42,933 bases of DNA from Pleurotus djamor (taxonomy: Eukaryota; Basidiomycota; Agaricomycetes; Agaricales; Pleurotaceae), in NCBI GenBank assembly GCA_029747585.1, contig JAPEVF010000380.1:1-42933 (forward strand), in the 5' to 3' direction. Numbering within the stretch: position 1 is the stretch's first letter; the number at the start of each line of letters is the position of its first letter. The notes under the pieces were generated by a model, which was given only the letters and a program-made list of their open reading frames with translations, did not search any database and had not been told where the DNA came from. Of this stretch, positions 32,753 to 41,910 are shown piece after piece. Both the position numbers and the translations under genes were made by a program.

Positions 32753-33512
32753 TCACGGGACCATGTATCCTAGGACACTCTCCCTCGCATACCCGAGATT
32801 CGCGGCAGCGTTTGCTGCCTCCGCCTCCGAGCTCGTATAGAAGTGATCTGCGGACCCAAGGCTATACATCCTGATCAGAGGCACGCTTCCACACCGTTGG
32901 TCTGGGAAAATGTAGCCTGCGATGTTTTCATAGCCATACCCAAGGGCTGCAGCGGCATGGTCTTTCTCCGGTGCTGACACGGTGTAGAAATGATCTGCGA
33001 GTATGAGGTTGTACAAACGGTAGATGGGGATTGTATTGGGCTGGGCGGAAGTGAAGACCTTTCCTGGAGAGCCTTCCTGTTGGTACCCAAGGTGGCCGAC
33101 CGCGTTCGCCATCTCGTTGGCATCAGCCGTGTAGAAATGGTCACGAAGTAGGTAATTGTATGCCCGGAGAAGCGGGACCGCACTCGATGTTATCGCACAA
33201 GGGTCTGGTTGCGGTGCTGGTGCTGGAGGAGTTGGTGGTCCATGGTCGTGGTCATGGTCATGGTCATGGTCGTGATCGTGATCATTGTCGTGGTCGTGGC
33301 ATCGGCCTTTGAACTTGTGGTGGCATGGACGCCACTTCCTCCTGCCTTTGCGGCCATGATCCTAAAATTGACGGTTTCCCAGTAAGCACTCGTCGTCGTT
33401 CATTGATTCCGATACTTACTTGGGTGCTCGTATCATCTACACCTTCAGTTGCGGCGAAGACCTGCAGTACGCAGATACAAAGGACTAGTACGGCCAACAA
33501 TAATTTTTGCAT
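32753..33512 (-). CDS. Secreted DUF5648 protein 3 with an Asp/His-repeat linker
   Basis: Exons 33512-33420 and 33361-32753 (58-bp intron, donor GTAAGT, acceptor TTTAG) give 233 residues. Exon 1 is 31 codons and holds the signal peptide (MQKLLLAVLVLCICVLQVFA). Exon 2 opens with a basic stretch (GRKGRRKWRPCHHKFKGRCH) and then a run of alternating Asp and His residues, encoded by GAC-CAT/CAC repeats at about 33243-33300, followed by a Pro-rich hinge. Three DUF5648 repeats follow: RDHFYTAD, ADHFYTVS and ADHFYTSS, with NIAGYIF and VLGYMVP strands. The Asp/His run could bind divalent metal; that is inference. The exon 1 length is identical to that of DUF5648 protein 4. Confidence 0.83.
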
Positions 33513-34319
33513 GCCTGTTTAACATATCAGTGGGTGTCATGTTTCGGCCTTTCAAACTCATGACTTACCAGTGTACTTGCTTCCGATTTTACAGTGTTCA
33601 TGCAAAGTACTTAAGTACCTATAACTGCATTCCTCCTCTCCAACGACTTTCGATTAGGATGGGAACTCTGTCGCGCCTCTCGTCTTCTGGTATCCAATCA
33701 GGCGCTCGAGCAACTCTTCCGCTATTGAAACGATAGTGAGTAGTGGTGTTTCCACGCCGGTGTGTTCTTTCTAGCCGCAGTGCGCTTCTAGATGCATCAT
33801 CTGACATGCTTTAGGCATCAACACCGGCGCTGTGCCGTGTTGCGCAGGAGTAGAATAGAGAGATTCCTCCCACGCGAGATCCACCCTAGCATGTCCCGAA
33901 CCCCTTCGCCCCCAACGAAGTTTCGAACCCTCCGGAGAGAGCATACACCGGGTGTATGGATTTCCCCATCATTTGGTCGCGTTTCCACCACCTATTGATT
34001 CGCCGTATACAAGTGCTGACCCTTCGGCCACTAGTACTTGATCTACACTTTCACGTCAAGGAAACGATGTTTTGTAACGATGGAATACACACAATAATTT
34101 TGATACTTTAAAATGACCAAGCCGGTATCCTACTTTTGGAGTTGGCGAAGACTCACTAGCAAATGCTAGAGTGTATAGAATATACACCAAATCGGCGAGA
34201 CATGGACTGAGTGCTAGAATATTGACGAGGACCACAGCAGGAATAAACAAAACGAATTCGACGTTGACATTGCCTGACGGATATCGCAATCGCTATATAC
34301 CACTAGCCGTGTTCGAGTC
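33513..34319. other. Intergenic, nothing recognised
   Basis: Promoter of DUF5648 gene 3 on the left and 3' end of F10 on the right. Open frames such as 33792-33998 and 34056-34289 have no motif and no splicing support. Confidence 0.5.
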
Positions 34320-35507
34320 CTATGAGAACCCAAGGATTCTTTCCAACTCTTCATCCAGAGGCCACATATCATCCACGTCTGGTGAAGGTCTGACCTTTGG
34401 CAGCTGGGCATTCTTTCCAAAGAACCGAGTGAACGTGTCGGGGCCTGTCTTAGAATCGCTGAAGTCAATAATGAGGAGAGAGGGGATTCGCTCGAAGATA
34501 TCTTGAATCACTGCATTGACATCTTCGCTAGAATCGACGTTGTCTGCGTCAAAATAAGACCAAAGACGCAGGTAGACAAGGTTGGGGCATCCGTCAAAAC
34601 CATTGAGTTTATCACGAATCGATCCTATGGAGATGTCGTCCTATAGCAAAATTTCCGTTGATTAAGAACAGGAGAGGAGAAAGAACGGGAGACGCACAGC
34701 TGTTTCCGGTTGGTAGGATAAATACTGTAGATTCGGCAGACTTCTTGCATAGTCTAAGAAGTCATCCTCATCAAGTGAAGGCAAGCCCGAGAGATATCGT
34801 ATGGCTGAAGGCTCTGGAAGCGGGTAGCGTATTATTGACGGCCGTATAGAGCTGGTAATTGCGAAGTGGGATATAGGTTGTCGGAAGATGAAGAACATGT
34901 TAGGATCGGTCGCGACTAGCTTGCGCAAGCGGGGGAAACGTGGGTTGAACGAATCCATGGTTGACCCTATTTGTAAGAAGATTGTTGGGATTTCCAGGTG
35001 TACGATGGAAGGATGATAGCGGAGGAAGCTACAGACGTTCATATCTTGGATGTAGGTTGCGCGTGGATTACCCTTCAGCTTGAGCACGGAGAGTTGAGGG
35101 AAGCGAACAGAGGCGAAGCAATCCAAAAAGGATGCTGGATGCTGGAAGTCGATGGCTACATGGTTTACGCCAATGAGCAAGCGCATGATCTTGCGCGCAA
35201 GTTGACCCTGTGGATGTATGACATCTCCAAGAATGCGAACTTCCAATTTGCGGACCAAGCTCGCAAGTCGACCCATGTCCACTAGGAGTTTGTTGTGTAG
35301 TGCCTCCAAGCGTACTTCCTGGTTGGAAATGGGTTCTTGGGGACCAAATAGTTCCAACGACATGCTCTGGTAGAGTAACGGCTCGGCTATGTCGCGAAAG
35401 ATAGAGCTGGTGGACACCAAGCGGTACAAGGATTGTCTATGGTTCGTGCCGACGAAATCAACGATTATGTGGTGAATGAGTTCTGTTGGAAGTTTTGGAG
35501 GGGCCAT
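34320..35507 (-). CDS. F-box-like protein F10 (subtype 2)
   Basis: Exons 35507-34698 and 34640-34320 (57-bp intron, donor GTGCGT, acceptor TATAG) give 376 residues. The N-terminus MAPPKLPTELIHHIIVDFVG with LVSTSSIFRDIAEPLLYQSM is F-box-like. Landmarks: LVDMGRLASLVRKLEVRILG, HPSIVHLEIPTIFLQIG, FPRLRKLVATDPNMFFIF, PSAIRYLSGLPSLDEDDFLD and LPNLQYLSYQPETA at the exon end. Exon 2 has LVYLRLWSYFDADN, LLIIDFSDSKTGPDTFTRFF and the terminal MWPLDEELERILGFS. It is intact, and it supplies the arginine codon that reveals the nonsense change in F11. Tandem with F11 on the same strand; no good copy of the shared palindrome was found in its 260-bp upstream region. Confidence 0.84.
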
Positions 35508-35768
35508 CTGGTGATAAATGGATCGGAAGCGACTTGCTCAGCGTTTGATAGCGAGGAAAAGATAGTCTCACGGGGGACGCTTATAATGATAGAACCTTCT
35601 CGAACCCCCAATCAGTGAGGCCACCAGGTATGCGGATCTTACGACCGATGATGATGGCGACGAAGTCCACAACTTAGGCATGTTGGATCCAAAGGGATAC
35701 TAGTCACATGTGTGGAAGTATGTACAGTGGATGGAATAGGGAGATGATGCCGCCCTGTCTGCCAGTCT

Positions 35769-36977
35769 CTAGGCGCTAGACGCAGAGTCATATTTTGGAA
35801 GTCCAAGAATCATTTCTAGCTCTTCGTCCATGGGCCAGATATCATCCACTTCCGGTGAGGGTAGAATCTTCGGAGGTTGGGAGCCCTTCGAGAAGGATCG
35901 GATGAATGTGTGGGGACTTGCGAGAAGATCACAGAAGTCAAGAACTAGGAGGGAGGGGATCTTCAGGAAAATATCCCGGGCAACGGCATTGATATCTTCT
36001 CCGGGGCTGACTTGTGTCGTATCGAAATAAGACAAAAGGCGTAGGTAAACCAAGTCGGAACTTCCTTCAAAAATAGTCAGTTCGTCACGAATCCATCCTA
36101 TGGAAACGTCCTCCTAAGCGAAATTACGATAAATTACCAACTAGAACGGGAAAAGAAGATGGCCACTTACCCTGCCTTGATAGGATAGATATTGGAGGTG
36201 CGGTATTTGACCTGCGAAGGAGAATAATTCGTCTGGATCGATCAATGACGAGCCCGCAAGATATCAAATGAATGAGAGCTCGTCTGGGGTCGGGCGCGCA
36301 AATGATGCCCGCGCGGCATCTACGAGTGCTAGATGGGTGATGGTGGGGCGATTGCTTGGAAAGACATCAAAGATATCTAGATCGGATGCGACAAGCCTGC
36401 GCAGATTCGGAAGGATATTGTGTAGTCCGAATGAGAAGGTGTCCATAGACGGTATTTCTAAGCGTTCAATGGAAGGGTGAAATTTCAGGAAGGCACTGAA
36501 GTCGGTGTACTGGGCAGAGGTCGGAAACGTGTCCCCTACAAGCCTGAGCACAGAGAGTCGAGGGTATTGAATTGGATAGAGAAATTGTATTGATGGGTCC
36601 GACACTCGCCACTCGAGTGTTACTTGTTCCACACCGGGCAGCGATTGCAGAATGGTGTATGCCAAAGCAACCTGTTGTGGTGTCGCACCTTTGAGAATAC
36701 GAAGATCGAGTTTGCGGACGAGAGCTGCCAGCCTTCCGTTGTCCGCGGCAAGCCTACCGCGTAGTCCATTCATCATGGCCTCCCAGTCGGCATTGAGTTC
36801 CGGAGGTTTACCACTGGGGATGCGCAGTGATAGACTATGATAAAAAAGCGGTTCAGCGATGCCATGAAAAAATGAGGAGGTAGAAAGTAAGTGGCGCAAG
36901 GTTTCTTTTTCTTGGTTCCCAATGGATTCCACGACGATAAAACGCAGAAGTTCCACAGGAAGTCGTGGTGAAGGCAT
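35769..36977 (-). pseudogene. F-box-like gene F11 (subtype 2), internal stop
   Basis: Exons 36977-36171 and 36113-35769 (57-bp intron, donor GTAAGT, acceptor CTTAG) would give 382 residues apart from one TGA at 36266-36264, codon 238. The stop sits in PDELSFI-stop-YLAGSS where F10 has PSAIRYLSGL, so an arginine CGA has become TGA. Sequence beyond the stop is still in frame and conserved: LFSFAGQIPHLQYLSYQ, then exon 2 LVYLRLLSYFDTTQ, LLVLDFCDLLASPHTFIR and IWPMDEELEMILGLP. The N-terminus MPSPRLPVELLRFIVVESIG is F-box-like. A single C-to-T transition in otherwise intact sequence suggests a recent loss, readthrough, or a sequencing error. The truncated 237-residue product would keep the F-box and most repeats. 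Confidence 0.8.
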
Positions 36978-37034
36978 CTAGAATAGTAGACGTCAGCCAA
37001 GTCGAACAACGAACAAGGGACCTAAAATCGAGTC

Positions 37035-37064
37035 TGACTGTGAGAAAGTCAGTTCCCACAGTCA
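37035..37064. promoter_or_regulatory. Interrupted palindrome upstream of F11
   Basis: TGACTGTGAGA, 8-bp spacer AAGTCAGT, TCCCACAGTCA. It lies 57 bp before the F11 start (36977). Both arms carry the same change (CTG instead of CCG/ATCG), so the symmetry has been kept. Confidence 0.65.
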
Positions 37065-37159
37065 ATATCTAAGTATCCAAGGTCTTCGAATTCCACGGAT
37101 TATAACGTATCACAACCTGATCACAACGTCGGGGCACTCCCAAAAACTTACACAGCGAG

Positions 37160-37198
37160 TAAGGTAGGCGTCATCCATAATCGACTAACATCACGTGT
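37160..37198 (+). repeat. Left terminal inverted repeat, 39 bp
   Basis: Exact reverse complement of 37622-37660. Confidence 0.9.
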
Positions 37199-37621
37199 CG
37201 TCACACAGCAACCCCTCGAAATAGTAATTTCCAAGTAATTTCAACTTATAACTTCAATATCGGGGGATGGACGCAGATTAGAGACTATCGCTTCCTCACA
37301 ACGCCATAAATTCTTGCAAAGTTGGTCCTGAGCCAGAAATTAGTGGACACAAGGTTGTCCACACCGAGGAGTGGTTTTGTCCACTCAACACAGGGGGCCG
37401 TGACGAACCAGTGACAAATCACGAGGTGATGGAGCTCCTGAATTCAATGCTTTTGGTACTAGTCACTTTTCAAATGTGTTCCTTGCTCTCAAACATACTT
37501 TTCGGGCACAAAAGGTAGTTTACTATACTTGTGGGGAAGCGATTGATCATTGAGGGCGTTTAAGATGGTCCAGATACGATTTTTATTTTTTATCTACTAT
37601 TTGGGCAACCGTCACACTTGC

Positions 37622-37660
37622 ACACGTGATGTTAGTCGATTATGGATGACGCCTACCTTA
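37622..37660 (-). repeat. Right terminal inverted repeat, 39 bp
   Basis: Exact reverse complement of 37160-37198. Confidence 0.9.
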
Positions 37661-37995
37661 GTGACGAGGTGTTAGATACTCCCAGGATACCCCGTACGAC
37701 ACTTCGCGGGGCTAAATATCTCCTTGGACAAAGCCCTCTCACACCCTCGCTAACGCCACACAACAGACGTCAATCCGTAGTTCTCGTGCAAGGGTTAGCA
37801 CAACTTTTAGGCCCACCGTCATGCTTGCGATAGGGTGAGACTCAATACTTGCCTGCGCCTCCCGAACGCGCTATGATCTGCCTAAATATTCTTCTGAATT
37901 GCAGAATCCCGCTCGGAAATATGCAACTTCCTGGGGTATGGCACGGTACATAACCGTCTGCTAAACGCGCACAGTTCCAATGGTAGATCAACGGC
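37661..37995. other. Upstream region of DUF5648 gene 4
   Basis: No coding sequence is supported. The inserted element ends 336 bp before the ATG at 37996 and so lies close to the promoter. Confidence 0.5.
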
Positions 37996-38685
37996 ATGGT
38001 CTCCAAAGCTCTCTTCATCTTCGCACTTGCTTGTGTACTCCAGGTTCTAGCCGCCACTCCGCAGCCTGAAGCTGAAGGCTTGATCACGGCAAGTCAAATA
38101 TACCTTTAGGTTCTTCAGCTATCTGACCCCCTCTCTTATCAGCGAGATGCTACCGTGCAAAGACGTCCAGCAAAATCCTCGTCGAACTGCTCCAAATGCC
38201 ACTGGAGTCCTGACGTAGTTATGAGAGATGATGACCCCTGCATAGCGGCGCCTCGAGCCGTTCTTCTCTACCACGGATACAATGCGAAAATCAATGATAA
38301 CTTCTACACCACCTCGGAAGACGAAATCAAAGGCGTCTGGGCAGGAGATTATGCGAAGGAACAACCCTACACTGCGAGAATTTTTCGTAATCAAGAGGAG
38401 AACACCATCCCGCTGCATCGACTGTGGAGTGGAAACAAAGGCGATCATTTCTACACGACCTCTGAGGCTGATCGACAAGATTTTATGACACAGTCGTATG
38501 GTTATGAAAGGATCGAAGGATATGTTTACGAGACACCGATCTGTTGCAGTGTTCCACTCTATCAACTCAGCAACCCGCAGAAAGTGGATCACCTTTATAC
38601 AGCGTCGAACAAAGAATTAGCGGCAATGAAGAGGCGAGGGTACAAGAAGGAGAAGGTTCTCGGATATGTCCTTCCTTTGTATTGA
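37996..38685 (+). CDS. Secreted DUF5648 protein 4, GC-AG intron
   Basis: Exons 37996-38088 and 38143-38685 give 211 residues. Exon 1 has 31 codons with a signal peptide (MVSKALFIFALACVLQVLAA), the same length and phase as in DUF5648 protein 3. The intron (54 bp) begins GCAAGT, a classic non-canonical GC donor, and ends TATCAG; no GT donor gives a sensible frame. The mature protein starts basic (RDATVQRRPAKSSSNC) and has the three repeats: NDNFYTTS, GDHFYTTS and VDHLYTAS, with EGYVYE and VLGYVLPLY strands. The first and third repeats have diverged from the DHFYT core. There is no long linker, unlike copies 1 and 3. Secretion is predicted; function unknown. Confidence 0.8.
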
Positions 38686-39625
38686 ACAAACTAGTCATCA
38701 CTGTTGCCAGTGGTACTCTAGAGTATAGCGCCCCCCCACACGCTCGTCAGAGAACCCAGGGAATCGATTCGCTACCCTCGATGACCTTCGGAACGGGCCT
38801 TGTATTTTTTTGGTGGCTGTCGCCGGTCCTAGTCTTGAGCTTTCTCCAGCCTCCCCTAAAGAACTTGACCGTGAGAAGTTTTTTTCCCACACTTAGCTTC
38901 AATCCCCTTTATGATTCGACGTCAGGACCACTCCGCCAACTTGCAAGCGATTGTGACTTTATCCCAACTGTACTGGCCTTGCATCCTTTATCAGAGCTTC
39001 AGCAGATGCTTCTCCGAGGGCCCAACTTTGTCAACAGATTTTCTTCGAAGCGAAAGGAACGCGCTGGGTTGCGAACCAATAATCTTGGCTGACACTGGAG
39101 TTGCTTCCACGATGCGCTTCAAACCATCTCATTTGCCTTGTGTTCGGTCGCTACACGTAAGCAGCTTTTCCGGCGTTCTTATGAGATGAAGCTCAAAGAA
39201 TAATCCCAAAAGCTGCCTCTTACACGCCGTATGTTACACTGCTTCCAGAAATCACAGACGTTTGGATCCGGCGTCCTGCAACAAAACGGAATGCTGAATG
39301 CTTCCTTGCGGTTCCTACGAAGTCACCTTTTGGGACCCATCCACCCAGCAAGTAATATTCCAGATGGTTCGATGGCCGTGCGGACAGAAAGGTATTGCTT
39401 ACTATACATCGCCCTCGCCAAAGTTCCCAGCGAACTCAATTCGTACCTGGATCGCCCTTCCTTGCCCCGAAACGTCAAATTTTACCTAGTTCCGTCATGA
39501 CCCTGATAATTCGCTTGGCCTCTCGTGCAACACGATCTTTGTGCCCAACATGATAATCGTCATCCAATATATATACCCCAAAATAATGCGGAACCCACTT
39601 CTGTTTCCCCGTCCTTCGTCAGAGC
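38686..39625. other. Intergenic or decayed coding region
   Basis: Open stretches at 38911-39189 and 39231-39500 are not recognised and could not be joined into a gene; frames change every 100-200 bases, as in a decayed or heavily spliced gene. A palindrome of the F-box promoter type occurs at 38866-38895. Confidence 0.4.
38866..38895. promoter_or_regulatory. Interrupted palindrome without an F-box-like gene
   Basis: TGACCGTGAGA, 8-bp spacer AGTTTTTT, TCCCACACTTA. The left arm is perfect, the right arm matches at 8 of 11. No F-box-like coding sequence follows; an unrecognised open frame starts at 38911. Confidence 0.45.
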
Positions 39626-41465
39626 ATGTCGCTGTCAAGTTCGACCCAAAAGCTTAGCTCGGTCATCTTCGACGAGCCAGATGCAACTCTATACTCAAAA
39701 CGGTTCACGGACAAGGATAGCGTAACGTCGGCCGCACGGTCTGCGTATCTCAAATTTATGCTGCTATGTACGGTTCTCGTGTCTGTGGCCATATTCTTAG
39801 TTTTCCCAATCTTCTGGGGTTCTTTGTGGAAGATCCCCGCAAGAAGCTTACAGGGATGGATCGTCGTGAGTATCATTGTTCGTCTGTGTTCATGACAGTA
39901 TCCTAAACCACACAGGATTTTGACGGTTCAGAGCTTGGTCAAGTCGTTAGTCAAGGACTTCTGAACAGACCATCAAACATTACATGGGAGGTCCGAAGCC
40001 CGTCAGAATTCCCCAACGGATTTGTAGACGTATCCACCGCCGTCGGCGAGGAACGTTGCTGGGTGGCAGTAACTAGTAAGCCTTTCGATTCTGCATTGGC
40101 TGGACTCCCCGACCGACCGCTCCCTAGTTCGGTCAGGTGCTACCACCAACCTAAACGCGGCGGTGTCCACGGTCAACGCAACGTACGATGGCTCAGAGGC
40201 CGTGACAGTGTTTGGAGACGAAGCTCGTAGTGAGAACGCTTAGTGAGTCGTTTCGCATCTCTCTGACTTCACTTTGCATTTGCTCATTCTCGGAGCACAG
40301 TCGCACCATCGTCCGTCCCGAAGTTCGAGACTTGATGGAAGCCGTCAGCGACCAGTTTGCCCTTAGCTTTGTCCAAGAGCTCGCCGCGTCTTCTCCAAAT
40401 AACCTCACGACGCTGTTATTGAACGCTCCGCAACTTGTCACTAAACCACTTTCCCACAAGTTCATCAACCTCAGGCCTTTCAATGTTTCAGTGTTAGTCC
40501 GGCTTTCAGTCCCCTTCATGCGCCAGAAACACAAACTTAAACAACAAGTTCAGAGCCTCAGCTGCCGTATTTGTCGGTCTCATCGATCTCACTATCCTGT
40601 CTCTATTTGTTGTGGTCAGTTCTCCGGCGGGCAAACTATTAGCTTGTACTGACAGTGCCTTCAGATGTCGGGCAACACCGCACGAGAACAATCGGGTTTG
40701 AATCGGCTCCTGAGCTGTGGCTCTCTATTTCGTTTGCGCTTGGCGACCACGTTCGTCGTATACTTATTACTTTCTGTAAGTCTAGGGTATTCGTTCCCTC
40801 GATTTCCAACTGATCTTTGGGCTTCCTAGCTATTCTACTCCCTCTTGAATGTAATATTCCGAATGCCTTACGCCGCCAAGTAAGTAATTTCCAAGCTTCT
40901 TACCTAGTCAATGGAACCAAATCCATGTCTCAATTCTCAGGTTTGGCCCGTCTGGTTTCCTGATCTTGTGGATGGTCAACTACGTTGGCATGTTAGCGCT
41001 GTGAGTTCTCCGTAATAACTCACGCATTGGACAGTTGTCTAACCCCATTTTCCGCCAAGGGGTCTCGCCCTGGAGGTCATGCTAACGCTGATGACGGCTA
41101 ACTTTGTCTCGCTCTTCCTCCTCCTCTGGATTGCCGCTAACATCTCTGTCGCGCTCTGGCCTCCTGACCTCCTCCCTGGCATCTTCCGCTATGCTTACGC
41201 ATCACCCTTCTACAATATGTCTCGCGCTATGCGCACCATATTTTTCGGAACTAAAAATAACAGTGCGTGGGCCTCGTTACCTCTCGTTTCACTTCTGAGT
41301 ACGATTTTCCCCCTAGTCGGCCAAAATTTCGGCGTGCTCATCGGATGGATAGTCCTGTCTTGTGTCACGCTACCCTTATCACAATGGCTTCGTCGTCGTA
41401 TCCAAGTCAAGGCCGCAAAAACTGACGAGTCAAACAACCATGTGCATGAAAAGGACGTACTCTAA
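39626..41465 (+). CDS. SNG1/DUF3533-type multi-pass membrane protein
   Basis: Nine exons (39626-39865, 39916-40075, 40128-40242, 40301-40492, 40554-40614, 40665-40775, 40830-40879, 40941-41000, 41060-41465) splice in phase to 464 residues. An N-terminal membrane helix (FMLLCTVLVSVAIFLVFPIF) leads to FWGSLWKIPARSL and a lumenal/extracellular domain with IVDFDGSELGQ and ENAYRTIVRPEV, typical of the family of yeast Sng1 (nitrosoguanidine resistance). Five further hydrophobic segments follow, including VFVGLIDLTILSLFVV, LIGWIVLSCVTLPL and a helix ending ISVALWPPDLLPGIFRYAYA. FYNMSRAMRTIFFGTKN lies between the last helices. The tail is basic then polar. Family members are linked to drug tolerance and plasma-membrane lipid asymmetry; the substrate here is unknown. 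Confidence 0.87.
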
Positions 41466-41910
41466 ACATATTTATTTCCTTCGATTTGGGCACAACGGTC
41501 TAACACTAATTATCATGGTATTACTTCTCTAATGCCTAGCACATACCTTAGTCACGAATGCGACGAAGTCAAACGACGTTGAAACAATACAAACGAAGGT
41601 AAACGACCTTTTCCTATGTCCGACGAATCCGGCGCCGGAGTGATTGACCGCACGTCATGATGCATGAAATCTGGCAGGCTTGAACGGCGATCACATTTGG
41701 GAAACTGGGGGGCGTCGATCAGGCTGGGGTCAAGGGCTGCAAATGACACCATGATCTGGTCCCAAGCTGGGTACGTGTGGGCTTCGAGACCACGTCTGTT
41801 GTACATCCATAAGCGCTGACATAAGCATTGGTTGAACATAAACGCTCCAACACGTTCGAACCCTCAACAGCACTTGGCCGCTCGCTCCATCCACCCCTTC
41901 CCTCAATGTC
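41466..41910. other. Intergenic, nothing recognised
   Basis: 3' end of the SNG1-like gene and upstream region of the next coding segment. Minus-strand frames 41552-41839 and 41719-41928 have no motif. Confidence 0.45.

Larger units (their letters stand above)
37160..37660. mobile_element. MITE-like element with 39-bp perfect terminal inverted repeats
   Basis: Bases 37160-37198 and 37622-37660 are perfect reverse complements over 39 bp, beginning TAAGGTAGGCGTCATCCATA. The ends read TA-AGG...CCT-TA, so a TA target-site duplication as in Tc1/mariner-type elements fits. The 423-bp interior is AT-rich, has no open frame of note, and contains a small hairpin (GTGGACA 37343-37349 with TGTCCAC 37356-37362). 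Inside the repeats both sides show AAATAGTA, so the inverted repeat probably continues imperfectly inward. No transposase is present, so it would be non-autonomous. It sits between F11 and DUF5648 gene 4. The perfect arms imply a young insertion. Confidence 0.75.

Noticed and set aside
37343..37386. Nested GTGGACA/TGTCCAC hairpins as a separate functional RNA
   Set aside because: Short stems inside the mobile-element interior; better seen as part of that element.
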